The notes beneath the pieces were generated by a model. It made no database searches. It was not told the origin of the DNA and worked only from the letters and a program-made list of their open reading frames with translations. A DNA stretch of 64,000 nt, taken from assembly GCA_043228905.1 (NCBI GenBank), contig JBHGNT010000001.1, positions 15,066,001-15,130,000 on the forward strand, read 5' to 3'. Positions 12,155-23,888 of this stretch are shown in pieces (position 1 is the stretch's first letter; every line of letters begins with the position of its first letter). This DNA is from Azolla caroliniana (Eukaryota; Polypodiophyta). A program made the position numbers and the translations under genes.

Positions 12155-12928
12155 TCATCCTCTTGGCCTTGAATTGATCCGATTCTTCCGAATCTCTTGT
12201 TGAACCGAATCGATTGTGTCCGATTCGTTCCAGCTCTTGTCCGAATCGGTTGCTCCTGATTTGTCTTCTAGTTCTAGGTCCTTCACCACATCGAACCATG
12301 TCCGGGTCTTGGCCTTCTTCTTCTGGTCGACTCTGTCCTTCTTGACTCTACCGCCGCTGCCGCTTGTTCCGACTTGTTCGGACGTGTTGACTTCCTTTGT
12401 CGACTCGGCTCCTTTCTTCTTCTTGACTCTCCCTTCGTCGATTCTTCCCTCACCTGCGCAATCGACAATCTCTTTGCCTTTGCCCGTTCCAGTGTCTTTG
12501 CCCACTCTCCCCCTCAAGTGTGGCACGTCGACATGCTGAACACCAAGCATTTTGGTGAAGTGCTGCAACTTGTCCGATTCGAGTGGTTTGGTGAAGATGT
12601 CGGCAAATTGCCGATCCGTGTGAACATACCGAAATTCAACCTCACCGCTCAGGACACGCTCACACATGAAGTGATAGTGCACTTCTATGTGCTTTGTGCG
12701 AGCATGGAATACAGGGTTCTTGACGAGCTGCATGATGCTTATGTTGTCGCAGTAGATAAGAATCAGGGTCGGTACCTCGATCCATAGGTCTTGCAGCAGT
12801 CGCCGAAGCCAAATGGCTTCACAAGTGGCAATGGTAGCGCCCCGATACTCAGCCTCAGTGCTCGACAGAGCAACTGTTGGCTGCTTTTTGCTACTCCACG
12901 AAACAACTGCGCTACCTAGGGAAAACAT
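12155..12928 (-). pseudogene. Copia-1 RNase H with a basic C-terminal extension
   Basis: The RNase H C-terminal half shows the copia signature VALSSTEAEYRGA, then YCDNISIMQL and TKHIEVHYHF, ending near VDVPHLRG at about 12510. Most copia polyproteins stop here. This one continues in frame for about 118 residues, rich in K, R, E and G, with TSGSGGRVKKDR and KTRTWF. The same extension with the same motifs follows RNase H in Copia-2 (about 21120-21430). That suggests a real part of the family's protein, perhaps a nuclear or chromatin-targeting tail; the function is inference. The segment is open, but upstream RT is broken. Confidence 0.8.
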
Positions 12929-14400
12929 GTAACCGAAGGTTGATCAGCGATCTGATGCATTGCCGGCCCAGTCGGCATCTGTGTAACCGACCAGCTCTTC
13001 GGTTATACCGCGCTGGTATAACAGACCCCAGTCCTTCGTGCTGCTCACATATCACAGTATTCGGTGCGCGCACTCAAGATGCTCCACGGTGGGCTTCTGC
13101 ATGAATTGGCTAATCACACTGACCGGATAGCTGATCTTGGGTCGGGTGATGGTCAAATATATAAGGCTTCCGACAATTTGTCGGAACTGTTTCTCATCGT
13201 AGGCCAGTCCGGAGTCAGGATGGAGCTTCTGGTTCTGGTCCAGGCAGGGGAGTAGAGATAGGTTGGCCTTCCATCATGCCGAACTTGTACAACATATTCA
13301 ACACATAGTGCCTTTGTGAGAGCAATATGTCGTCGGGGGTTCAGATCACCTCGATCCCAAGAAAATAATGAAGGTCCCCCAGGTCCTTCATCTCAAACGC
13401 ATCTGACAACTGGGACTTGACTCAGCTAATTTCGTCGAGTCCGGGTCCAGTGATGACCAGATCATCAACGTACAACAAGATGCAAACTAGACCGTCCGAA
13501 CCTTGCTGGATGAACAACGAAGAGTCGGACATGGAGGCCACAAACCCCATCTTATGCACCCGGTGCCTGATCTTCGCATTCTAAGCTCGAGGGGCTTGCT
13601 TTAGGCCATAAAGTGACTTCTTCAGCCGGCATACCGCCGACTTGTTCATATCCGTCTGGAAACCGGGGGGTTGTATCATAAAGGCCTCTTCTTCAAGATC
13701 TCCTTGAAGAAATTCATTCTTCACATCCATCTGGTGAAGATGCCATCCCCTTGCCGCTACAACCGCTAGCACCACACGAAACGTAGTCATCTTCGCTACC
13801 GGAGCGAAGGTCTCATCGTACTCGATTCTGTGAGTCTATGCGTATCCCTTTGCCACTAACCGGGCCTTGTACCGGTTAACTGAACTGTCGGCGTTGTACC
13901 TTACCATGTACACCCACTTGCATCCGATCAGTTTACTGTGACGTGGAGGGTCAACCAGGTCCCATGTATCGTTGGCATCAAGTGCCTGCATTTCTTCTTC
14001 CATAGCGGCACGCCAATGTGCATCCTTTGCCGCTTCTGTGTAGCTCTCCGGCTCACACACTTCCGCCACCTTGGTCATGTACGCATATTGATGCGCCATG
14101 TACTCATTGTACTTGTACCGCTTAATAGGTTCCTTCTGGCGGGTTGACCGGCGTAACCCACCGTTACCCGGTTTGAGGCCCTTCTTGGCCGGTTCGGTCT
14201 TCGGTGCCGAAGAACCGTCATTTTCCTTTCCAGAGTCGGATCCACTCTGATCCGACTCATCAATACCGGTTCCATAATCTGGCATCTTCTTCTTCCCCTT
14301 CTCTTTGCGCATGAACTGTCTCCTCGGTTCCTTGCGCGGGGAGAGCATGGCAGAGTCTTCACTACTCGCTAGTTCTTCTTTTGACTAGTCAGATTGACCT
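12929..14400 (-). pseudogene. Copia-1 reverse transcriptase
   Basis: Minus-strand motifs in order: the pre-RT linker with RRSTRQKEP and [13 protein letters not shown], then [19 protein letters not shown] and [11 protein letters not shown] near 13840-13950. Next come [26 protein letters not shown] (about 13640-13730) and [16 protein letters not shown], ending near 13581. The catalytic box YVDD is at 13461-13472, followed by LVITGPGLDEIS. Stops and small shifts separate these blocks, so the polymerase is inactive. Confidence 0.85.
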
Positions 14401-15560
14401 AGTCTCTCGTTCGGCCCACTCAACCGAAACGATTCCGGACTCTCTTCTTGAGTCCCGGATTCATCATCTTCTAACTAGACCGGTTCAGGCTCACTAGCCT
14501 CATCCTCCGGTATCGGGTCGGGGTCAGAAGTCGGAGCTGGTAAGGCATACCATGATGCCATCTCATCAAACTCAACATTGCGGCTAACTCGGATCTGCTT
14601 CGTCCAGGGGTTATAACACTTATACCCCTTTTGCTCATGTGAGTAGCTGACGAGGATGCACTTCTCAGATTTTGCATCCAACTTCCTCCGCTTCTCATCC
14701 AGCATATGCACGTATGTTATGCTGTTGAAAATCTGAAGGTGTCTCAAATTCGGCTTGCGCCCAAAATACAGCTCATGCACAGACATCTTGTCACCGATCC
14801 CGTTTTGGATGTAGATGGCCGTCCGGACCGCCTCCGCCCAGTAGAAATGGGGCATGCTCTTCTCTTCCAGCATTGCCCTTGCCACGTCGACAAGCAACCG
14901 GTTCTTCCTTTCGGCCACATCGTTTTGCTCTGGTGTGTATCTGCAGTTGAACTCTCTCCGAATTCCTGTTTGCTGCAGATACCTGTTGAATTGGTCGGAA
15001 AAGTATTTTTTTCCGCCATCTGACCGCAAGCACTTGATCTTCCTCTCTGATTCCCGTTCCACCATGCTTTGGAGTTTTCGGAAACAGTCCAAGACTTCGC
15101 TCTTCCCCTCAATGAGGTAGATCCATGTGTGTCGGCTGTAGTCGTCGATGAAGGAGACGAAGTATCGACTCCCTCCAAGACTTGTGTTCCGAATGAATAA
15201 GGTCAAGCTTGTTACAACTACGGTTTTGTTCGGCGGGGAATGGAAGCCGGTGTTGCTTCCTGAGTTGGCAAGCTTCACATACTTGGGCCTTCCGACCACT
15301 AAACTTCGGCAAACCGAAAACAACTTGTTTCGTTTGCAAGTCTTGAAGGTGCCGGTAATTGACGTGGTCGATCCGCTTGTGCCACAGGTCAATGTCTAAT
15401 TTGACCTTCTATCCTTTGGTGAACAAGGCAGTGCCGACGTCATTAGTGTCGAGGATGAACATCCTCCCATCTCTGTGCCCTTGTGCGATAATCTGGCCCT
15501 CCTCCTCGATGAAGCACCCGAGGTGCGTAAACCGCACCTGCATTCCTTGGTCGACGATCT
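14401..15560 (-). pseudogene. Copia-1 integrase
   Basis: The zinc region CEACQLRKQHRLPFP lies near 15270, LDLIHSE near 15200, and the core continues with RYFVSFIDDYSRHTWIYL. The third catalytic residue lies in YTPEQNDVAERKNR (about 14900-14940), and the C-terminal part includes YFGRKPNLRHLQIF and CILVSYSHEQKGYKCYNP. A single open stretch covers 14475-15392. Relative to Copia-2 the segment HSDIWGP is damaged here (HSEHKSW in one frame), a local indel near 15185. Confidence 0.85.
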
Positions 15561-16799
15561 ATCTGACCGACACCAGGTTCTTCGTGATAGTCGGAACGTG
15601 TAATACGTTCATTAGCTTCCCCCTCTGTCCGACGTGGCTCAGGGGAACTTCTCCGACATGCACGATTAGGTGAGGAGTGTCGTCTCCTGTTTCGACAACT
15701 CCCGGTTGTTCCGGTTTCTCAAAGAAGGATAACTACTCTTTGTGGCTCGTCATGTGATTTGACACACCGGAATCAATGTACCACACTTCCTCCGATTTGG
15801 AAATGGTCTTCTTCATCGAGTTTGCCTCGTGCTTCATCACCAAGGTTGGCCCTTGACCAGTCTTCCCGGTTCCAGATCCTCTCGATCCTTGTGCGTAGTG
15901 CGAGCTTTGCTGGTTCTCCCGACCGGTTTTGCCGAATCCAAATCTGTCCGAATCGGCGCGCTTCTTCCAACACTTGCTTCTCGGTGGCTCTTTTTGCCAC
16001 AGTACCAACATTCCGTGGCGGATTTGTCTTGCTAGCCTCCGGCGCCACCTTGACTCCCCCTGCTTGTGGAAGTCCCGGAACTGCTCTCGGCATGGTCTCT
16101 ATGCCGTCAGTCTTGCCCTTGCCGGCCGCCTCCATTGCGTGCCGACCTACCTCGTCCACCACGCCAACGGGGCTGATCCGCCTCCGTGTACAACATCCGG
16201 ATGTCGGTGGGTGCACTTGTTGACGCACCAGCGTGGTTCTCCTTTACAAGGAGCATCAACTGTAAGTCGAAAAATGACGGCGTATTCTCCCTCGTACATA
16301 TTGCTGTCCGGAAAGCTCAGAACTTAGACGCCAGGCCCCCAACACAAACCTGTACCATCTCGTCTTCCTCTACAGTGACGTTGATAGAGGCAAGCGAGTC
16401 ACAGATCTCTTTGATTCGGGTCTTGTAATCAGCCACTGACATGTCCTTCTGTCGGACATTGCTCAACTCTTGTCAGAGTTGCAGATTCCGGGCTGTGGTG
16501 CTTACGGCGAACACCTTCTTCAAGTTTCCTCAAGCCTCTTTCGGCGTCCCGGCATCTCGGACATGGCTTAGCAGCTGGTCTCCGACACTGGACGCAAAGC
16601 AGTACATCACTCTGTTTGCCAATTGTTCCCACACCGGGAAGTCCTTGTGTGCCGCATCAGGTGTTGTGTCGTTAGCTCCGTTGACATAGCTCCAGTAACC
16701 ATGCCCAAGCAGGTACTAGTGCATCTCGTATGACCAAGATGCGTGGTTGGATCTGTCGAGCTTCTCCACCAGAAGCGAGCTAGTCATTCCTCTATCCAT
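15561..16799 (-). pseudogene. Copia-1 gag and protease
   Basis: The likely start ATG is at 16797-16799 on the minus strand (MDRGMTSSLLVEKLDRSNHASW), the typical copia gag opening, about 90 bases after the primer site. A UBN2/gag domain follows, with EICDSLASINVTVEEDEM and FFDLQLMLLVKENH near 16260-16400. The zinc knuckle begins CWYCGKKSHREA near 15990, but its last cysteine falls in another frame. The protease active site VWYIDSGVSNHM is at about 15760-15785. Several stops (for example near 16715 and 16525) interrupt it. Confidence 0.8.
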
Positions 16800-16886
16800 T
16801 GTTTTTTTTTTTCTTCTGTTCTTTACAAAGGTTAGGTTTTCTTCTTGCAAAAGCGAATGTTGGCTGCAGAGGTTCTCAACCCTCGC

Positions 16887-16898
16887 GCTCTGATACCA
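16887..16898 (-). other. Copia-1 primer-binding site, tRNA-iMet type
   Basis: The minus strand reads TGGTATCAGAGC directly after the 5' LTR end (...TTACA). This 12-base match to the initiator tRNA-Met 3' end is the standard plant copia primer site. Confidence 0.95.
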
Positions 16899-17331
16899 TG
16901 TAAAAACAAATAGCGTGCGGAAGCAATAGAAAACAGAAAACAGAGAACAGGTTTAATGGAGAGCTTAACAGTACGCGGGAGAGACACACAGAGAGAGAGA
17001 GAGAGAGAACAAGAATCTCTATTAAATAATTATATCAATGCTCTGTACATCGTATGTGTTCAGCCAACACTTTTATACAGGTCCATACTGACTAATAGAA
17101 GTACGGTGCACTTCAATGCTCACTCGAGCGTCTGACACTAACTACAAGAGTAATAAATCCCTAGCAGTCTTGCTGCTACTAGGCTTCTGGTTACTGATGG
17201 ATCCGGCTAACCAGCTCCCTAGCTCACCAGCTCTTTTGCTCACCGGGTGCTCACAGGCTAACCGATCCGTCTTGCTCACTAGCTCAGGCTTATCCAGCTG
17301 ATCCGGCTCCAATTGAGCTTGCCGCTCAACA
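16899..17331 (-). repeat. Copia-1 5' LTR (433 bp)
   Basis: Same ends as the 3' LTR (TGTTGAGC...TTTTTACA on the minus strand). It is followed on the right by the AAATT duplication at 17332-17336. Visible differences between the two LTRs are a few percent plus the (GA)n run, which suggests a moderately old insertion. Confidence 0.95.
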
Positions 17332-17336
17332 AAATT

Positions 17337-17591
17337 ATATTCGTGGGATTCACAAAATAAACTAACCTCGTGGAATTCACGAGGTTTCTATATCTCTCTC
17401 TTTCAATTTAAATTCATATTCTTATCTAAATATTGATTAATAAAATACATTATACTTGTGGGATTCACAAGTTTCTATCTCTCTTTCTTATAATCTACTC
17501 ATAACTAGATCTCCTCAAATTCTTCCTCCTCCTAGTCCAAAACCCCAGCGGTTCCCACTCGACTTACGCAATGATCCGGCGCCGAATGGCA
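17337..17591 (+). repeat. LTR-A copy 1, right part
   Basis: Continues LTR-A after Copia-1 and matches 36730-37081. It has fewer copies of the 93-bp internal repeat than copy 2. Short inverted motifs of the type CTCGTGGGATTCACGAG recur in it. It ends GGCA, at the same point as copy 2. Confidence 0.8.
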
Positions 17592-18940
17592 CGAGAGCAT
17601 CATGTTCGGAAACAAGAACTTCATGAACCGAGTTTTAGTATTTCAAAAAATCGTGAGGGTCCAGTATCAAGATGGCTCCACTATGGCGGAGCACATCAAT
17701 GCCTTCCAAGGATTGATGAACCAAACCACCTCTCTAGAAGTAGCTCTGGCCGATGAGGTATTAGCAATACTATTGTTGGGATCCCTTTTGGACAACTGGG
17801 AGACGCTTGTTGTCACATTGGGCAACGCCGAACCGGAGGGAAGCATCTATCCCTAGAGCAGGGGAAGTCGAGCTTGTTGAATGAAGAATCTCGTCGGAAG
17901 TACCGTGAGTCGAATACCGACTAGAAGGCCTTAGTCATGGAAGGTGACACGATTCGGAGAAGAGGCCGAGATAAGTCAGGGACCAGGTCGAAGTCGACGG
18001 GGAGACCCACGGGCTTCTATTGTGGGAAGTCGAGGCAGTTCCAGAAAAACTGTTGACACTTTCGAAAGGAGAAAGGGGGAGCTGATGGTGTAGAGCCGAA
18101 GAAAATCCCGGATAGAAAGAACACCTCAGAAAACGCTGCGAGTGAGGAGGAGTTGTTGCTCATCAGTGAGCCAAACGAAGTGAATCTTGCCGGCGAAGAA
18201 TTGACATGGGTGGTCGATTCAAGTGTGTCATTCCACCCAGCCCCTAACCGAAAGTTCTGCTCAACCTAGAGAGCCAGAGATCTCGGATCCGTAAAGATGG
18301 GAAAAGAAGGAGCATATTGAATCCTCGGAATTGGAGATGTGTGTTTGGAAACCTCAACCAGCTGCAAACTCATGTTGAGAGTTGTACGACATGTTCCAGA
18401 GGTTGGATTGAACCTAATATCAGCCGGTCGGCTAGATGATGAAGGCTACACGGATAGCATCCGAAACGGTGTCTTGAAGTTCTGCCGAGGAAGCCTGATT
18501 GTGGCTCGAGGCCAGAAAACCAACACGTTGTACATAATGAATGCTCAAATATGCCAAGGGGAAGCAAACGTGGCACCAGCATGGTCGGTGAATTGTGGCA
18601 CAAGAGGTTGTGCCATATGAGCCAAACAGGGATGTGAAAGCTTGCCGAGGACAACCTCGTTCATGAGGTGAAGAACGTGCAACTTGAGAAGTTCACGGAT
18701 TGCTTGGCCGGTAAGTAGAACCGAACATTCTTCCGAACAAGGCCCTTGATGAGGAAGAAAGTGCCGTTGGAACTCGTGTGTACGGACGTATGCTATGTGG
18801 ACACAAAGTCACATGGCGGTTCACAATATTTCGTGACCTTCATTGATGACTGTAACCGGAATTTGTGGCCTTCCGTTGTCGTGAAGTACGAAAGATTCAC
18901 ATTAAAAGTCTACAAAAAGATAAATACGTAAATAAAATAT
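17592..18940 (+). pseudogene. Copia remnant (Copia-3 family): gag, protease, integrase start
   Basis: The gag UBN2 part reads MFGNKNFMNRVLVFQKIVR and EVALADEVLAILLLGSL, and matches the Copia-3 gag at 31107-31400. A damaged zinc knuckle (FYCGKSRQFQKNC) is near 18020. A post-protease block (RHVPEVGLNLISAGRLDDEGY, then WHKRLCHMS-like text) is at 18370-18640. The integrase core starts near 18760 with LELVCTDVC and GGSQYFVTFIDDCNRN. It begins mid-gag directly after LTR-A and stops near 18915, so both ends are lost. Confidence 0.75.
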
Positions 18941-19760
18941 ATCCTGATAATGTTTTATAAAGGTAATATTAAAAACACACTATGATAATATTATACATTA
19001 TATGTAGAGGCAGATAAAAATATGTATATGTTATATTACATGAACAAGAGAGGACTTGAGCCAATAAACCCCGCCTTATGACACTCAAACCTTACCATTT
19101 AGCCTATACTAATAATTTACAAGAGATCATATGCATTGTTTTATTAGAAGTAGTATTTTATAGTCTAAACCATGTAATGTACTACATGCACATCATATAG
19201 CATATGGCATGGGCAAAAGAGGACTTGAACCAACAACCCTAACCTTATGGTATTCAAATCTTACCATTTAGCCTATACTTGTGACGTGGAGTATTGTATG
19301 GTTTAAACCATGAAATGTACTACATGTGCACCATATAGCACACATGCAAGAGCCTCTCTGCATGTGCACCATATAGCACACATGCTAGAGCCTCTTTGCA
19401 TGTGCGCCACATGGCCCACATGAACCATCTCTTCCCTATAAAAGGAGAAGGGAGTATGGTCACAAGGGATATCGAAGGAATCTAAATCGAAGAACTATAT
19501 TGTATGATATATCAATCAAATAAAATAGAATTATATTACATAAGAGATATCATAAGATACAAAGAGGAAGACAAGAAGGAAGACAATAAAAGAAAATAAC
19601 TAGCTTGGCGGTCGTGGTGCTCAACTCACAACAAAAGGGCGTCGAGGCTCGAGTCTTACCCTCATCGAAAGCTAGAAGGGAAGACTATGGTCTACTATTA
19701 AGAAAGAGGAAGGTGGTTACCTTGTGAGACAAGAATTGCAGGTTCAACGACGGTTGCAAC
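18941..19760 (+). repeat. LTR-like region with TATA box, duplicated tRNA-like module and 39-bp repeat
   Basis: No ORF of substance. Features are a TATA box (CCTATAAAAGGAG) at about 19434-19447 and a roughly 165-bp tandem duplication (about 19040-19200 and 19205-19330), each copy holding an inverted tRNA-like module. There is also a direct repeat of a 39-bp unit starting CATGTGCACCATATAGCAC (about 19333 and 19372, with a third degenerate copy near 19410). It looks like an LTR U3-R region, but I could not fix both ends. Confidence 0.5.
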
Positions 19761-20064
19761 CATTTTGTAACTCTTTCATGAAAATGATTATAAATTTCAT
19801 ATATTTTCTCAAATATTATTTTATATCTTATCTTGTCATATCTTATATTCCTTAACAATCATATCTTGTCATATCTTATTGATCTTTATTTACTCTATCT
19901 CTACTCTTTCGTCTCTTCCGTCCATAATCCCAATGATTCCTTCCTCACTTTCACGATATCTTCTGTCGACACAACGCTACACTTCTAGGCGAGCCACGCC
20001 ACGACACCGTGCTGAAGACGAAGGATCTAGTGTTATCCGTCTTCATAGAGTTCCAAGCGAGGGT
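19761..20064. other. No recognisable gene
   Basis: T-rich sequence with repeats of TATCTTGTCATATCTTAT near 19825-19880. A short open stretch on the plus strand has no recognised domain. It may be the internal edge of the element whose LTR-like region precedes it. Confidence 0.4.
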
Positions 20065-20330
20065 TGTTAGCAGGACAGGATCGGCATCGGATAAGTGTGG
20101 AAGCGTCAAAGTCGACAAGGTTCGGAAAGTACAGGGTCAGAGTTGAATCGACTACGCGGATCGATGAGTCAGCAGTTTTGTCGACTAAATAAAAATTACG
20201 AATATTAATTACGGTTAGTTACAGTTTTTAGTTCTTGTCGATAAGGCAAATTGTAATTCTTGATAGAACGAGTTATCGGGTTACCTACAAAAAGGAACCC
20301 AAGGAAATGTAACACTATCGTCAGTTTTAG
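20065..20330 (+). repeat. Gypsy-2 5' LTR, left part (split by Copia-2)
   Basis: It starts TGTTAG. The second part is 28089-28173, ending CTACAACA. Joined length is about 351 bp, close to the 328-bp Gypsy-1 LTR. A shared stretch (CTACAAAAAGG..CC then TGTAA) aligns with the Gypsy-1 TATA region. The left boundary is by termini only. Confidence 0.65.
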
Positions 20331-20777
20331 TGTGAATGTTAATGTGTGGAAGCGTCAAATAGAACCGGCTCAGCCGGATAGCAACAGAAAATGAGATGAA
20401 GGTTTAATGGAAAAGCTTCAAACAAAAAGGAGACAAAGAGAGCAGAACATAAAACTATATTAAAAAATTAACTCTAAAACTTTGTGGATACAATGTGCTA
20501 AACAACACTATTTATAAAAGTCCATAAAGGACTGTCAGAAGTACTGACAGGTACTTCAATGCTCACAAGTGCGATTGACACTAACTACGAGACAATGATT
20601 ACCTAGTAGTCTAGACTACTACTAGGCTTCCGGTTCCCGCTCAAATCCGCCTCTCCGATCCGGCTCCCCGATCTGGCCGGTTGATTCCAGATACTGATCC
20701 GGCTTATTCTTCCGGATGCCGATCCAGCTCAGGCTTATTCAATCGATCCGGATCCAATTGAGCTTGCTCACTCAACA
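20331..20777 (-). repeat. Copia-2 3' LTR (447 bp)
   Basis: On the minus strand it starts TGTTGAGTGAGC and ends CATTCACA. It matches 27644-28088 closely and is related in layout to the Copia-1 LTR. Confidence 0.95.
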
Positions 20778-21119
20778 CTCCCCGTCAAGCTCAACTTGAG
20801 GTCGGATCGCGGTGTTAGTGTCCGCGGGAGCTGGTTCTTCTACCCGGCTCCTTCTGGCGTTGCTCCGCCTCGCTCGTGTTCGTCGTCCGGTCCGGTCTTG
20901 TTTGCCGTGACCCTTCTGGTTCTGCGCACCTCGACCTCCTCGGTCGGCTTGTCTGCTCAACAGGCCCATTTTAGCTCCCTTGCCGCTGCAACTCCGACGC
21001 TTGTCGACCCGTCGGTTCCTTCGTATTGGCGTCGACTTCTGCTGCGTCTATGTCCGCTTGGCCTTTAGTTGATCTGGCTTCCCCGAATCTTGAACCGAAT
21101 CGGTTGCCGTCGATTTGTT

Positions 21120-21895
21120 TTAGCTCTTTTCCGAGTCAGTGTTCTCCAACTCGTCTTCTGATTTCAGGCCCTTCCCCACACCGAACCACGTCCGGGTCTT
21201 GGCCGTTTTCTTCCTGTTGGCTCTATCCTTCTTGACTCTACCGCCGCTGCCACTTGTTCCGACCTTTTCGGATGTGCTGACTCCATCGGTTAGCTCGGCT
21301 TCCTTTTTCCTCTTGTCTCCCCCTTTGTTGGTTCTTTCTTCCTCTCTGGCTCCTTGTCCGGTGCCATCCACTCCCTTTCCTTTTCTCCCCCTCAAGTGCG
21401 GCACGTCGAGATGCTGAACACCAAACATTTCGGTGAAGTGTTGCAACTTGTCCGATCCGAGCGGTTTGGTGAAGATATCGGCAATTTGCCGATCCATCTG
21501 AACATACCAAATTTCTACTTCACCGCTCAAAACCCGCTCACGCACAAAGGGATAGTGGACTTCTATGTGCTTCGTCCCAACATGGAACACGGGGTTCTTG
21601 GCAAGCTGAATTTTGTTCATGTTGTGACAATAGAGCAGGATCGGGGTCGGCACCTCAAACCATAGGTCTTGCAGTAGTCGCCAAAGCTAGATGGCTTCAT
21701 AGGTGGCATTTGCAGCACCCTGGTATTCAGCCTCAGTGGTAGATAGAGCCACTGTTGGCTGTTTTTTGCTACTCCACGCAACAGTCGTGCTACCCATAGT
21801 AAACATGTAACCGGAGGTGGATCAGTGATCCGATGCATCATCGACCTAGTCGGCATCTGTGCGCACTCAAGGTGCTCAACAGTCAACTTGTGCAT
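21120..21895 (-). pseudogene. Copia-2 RNase H and C-terminal extension
   Basis: RNase H pieces read ILLYCHNMNKIQLAKNPVF (catalytic D replaced by H in YCHN), KHIEVHYPFVRERVLSGEV and DIFTKPLGSDKLQHFTEMF. They end at DVPHLRG near 21380. The basic extension then continues for about 88 residues with TSGSGGRVKKDR and KTRTWFGV, matching Copia-1. The frame upstream is shifted at about 21650. Confidence 0.75.
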
Positions 21896-22843
21896 GAACT
21901 AGCTGATCACTCCGACCGGGTAACTGCGGTCGGGTCGGGTGATCGTCAATTATATTAGGCTTCCGACGATTTGTCGGAACCGTTGCTCATCGCAGGCCGG
22001 TCCAGAGTTGGGACAGAGCTTCTGGTTCCGGTCCAGAGGTGCAGTGACAGGTTGGCACTCCGTCATACAGAACTTGTACAACATATTCAACACATAGTGT
22101 CATTGTGAGAGCAATATGTTGTCAGGGGTTCGGATCACCTCGATCCCAAGAAAATAACGAAGGTCCCCTAGGTCCTTCATTTCAAATGCATCCGACAACT
22201 GGGACTTTACTTAGCCGATTTCATTGAGTTCGGGTCTGGTGATGACTAAATCATCAACATAAAGTAGGATGCAAACTGAACCGTCCAGACCTTGCCGGAT
22301 GAACAACAACGAGTCGGATTTAGAGGTCACAAACCCCATCTTACGCAACCAGTGTGTGATCTTCGCATTCCAAGGTCGGGGGGCTTGTTTCAAACCGTAA
22401 GGCAACTTCTTGAGCTGGCACACCGCCGACTTGTTCACCTCCAACTGAAAACCGAGAGGTTGGATCATATAGACCTGTTCTTCAAGGTCACCTTGAAGAA
22501 ACACATTCTTCATGTCCATCTGGTGAAGATGCCACCCCCTTGCCATAGCAACCAGTACCACATGAACCATCGTCATCTTTGCTACCGGGGAGAAGGTCTC
22601 GTCATAATCGATTCCCTAGGTCTATGTGTATCCCTTCGCCACTAACCAGGCCTTGTACCGGTTAACCGAACCTTCGGCACTGTACTTTACCTTGTACACC
22701 CATTTGCAACCGATCAGTTTACAATGTCGGGAGGGTCAACGAGGGCCCATGTGTCGTTGGCATCTAGTGCCCGCATTTATTCCTGCATAGCGGCACGCCA
22801 ATTTGCGTCCTTTGCCGTTTCTGCGTAGCTCTCCAGCTCACGT
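21896..22843 (-). pseudogene. Copia-2 reverse transcriptase (C-terminal part)
   Basis: Minus-strand blocks are [61 protein letters not shown] and the catalytic box YVDD at about 22250-22261. The N-terminal part is cut off by LTR-B at 22844 and resumes at 24778. Stops are present near 22215 and 22620. Confidence 0.8.
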
Positions 22844-23330
22844 TGTCATGAAGATCCGTCACTAAGCACGGATCATGAGGCGGAACCGCCAGGGTTCTGG
22901 ACCGGAAGGACTTGAAGTTGGCGCAAGCTTTATCGAGAAAGTACTTAAGCTAGATTGAAAGAGAGAAAGAGAGAGAGAGAGCTTGAGATAGAATAGAACG
23001 CTTGACTTTAGACTGAGAGAGATTAAGATTGAACTCTTGATTTTAGATTTTAAGAAACAAGTTACACGATCAATTCGATAACGAATTCTCTTCTTCTTAA
23101 TTTCATAACCAAAAAAAGCCTAACCCTTCTTCTTTTTCATCCCTTCTTTTATAGATGTTGTCATGCATATGATGCATGTGAGGGTACAAGACATGCATAA
23201 AATGCATGTTTGCCATTTGGTGCTCATGTATTATATCTGGTGCATGATAACCATGTAACTCATTTTAGCTCTCATGTATGAGAATTTCCAAAAAGTATAA
23301 TGATAGAAATATAAATTTAACTGAATGTCA

Positions 23331-23384
23331 TGGCTTAGTGGTAAGCCTATTGACTCTTAACTAGGAGGTGCAAGGTTCGAATCC
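23331..23384 (+). ncRNA. tRNA-like module inside LTR-B
   Basis: Box A TGGCTTAGTGG (23331-23341) and box B GGTTCGAATCC (23374-23384) are spaced 32 nt apart, as in tRNA genes. The anticodon arm is irregular and no acceptor stem closes, so this is a tRNA-derived sequence, not a working tRNA gene. Confidence 0.6.
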
Positions 23385-23888
23385 TCACTTGCTCTCCTTA
23401 TGTATATATATGTGATATTTATTTATTAATTTGGTCGCCAGATGCCGAATGACACCGGTTTCCCGGATGCCGGTCGTCGAATGCAGCCGTTGCCGCTTAC
23501 TAGAGGTTGCCGCCTCGCCGGATGCCTCGCCCTGCCGGTTGTCGTCGCCAGACCGGCGTCGGATGCCGCCGGATGCCGGTGCGCCCCCGGATGTCGGTTC
23601 CACCGGCTCGCCGACTTTGTCGAATCACCAGCTCCATCGCCGGTCCGGTTTTGGTTGGCTAAAACCTTTACAAGTAGCTAGGCCACCTCGACTCTTAGTT
23701 CAAGTTACCTTGAACTCTCTATGCTCCACACATAGACACAAAGATAATAACTTTTGCTCTACCTTATATATGATGAGAGCCGTATTTGTCGTGCCTATGT
23801 GGGATATCTCACAATTTTCTCTTTTCCTTTCACAAACTTTATACCCTCATATCTTGACATCTAGTTGTCCATTTCTCGTGTAATAAAG

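Larger units (their letters stand above)
11468..17331 (-). mobile_element. Copia-1: structurally complete Ty1/copia element (5864 bp), coding decayed
   Basis: Two LTRs in the same orientation (11468-11882 and 16899-17331), a tRNA-iMet type primer site, a purine tract and a perfect 5-bp AAATT duplication define the full element. Read on the minus strand, the order is gag, protease, integrase, RT, RNase H, as in copia. The frames contain several stops and shifts, so it is not autonomous now. It inserted into LTR-A. Copia-2 (20331-28088) is its close relative: LTR ends, primer site, polyprotein and C-terminal extension all match. Confidence 0.95.

Noticed and set aside
23331-23384. A functional tRNA gene
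   Set aside because: Boxes A and B are good, but the acceptor stem is absent and the anticodon arm is irregular. It is a tRNA-derived piece inside an LTR.
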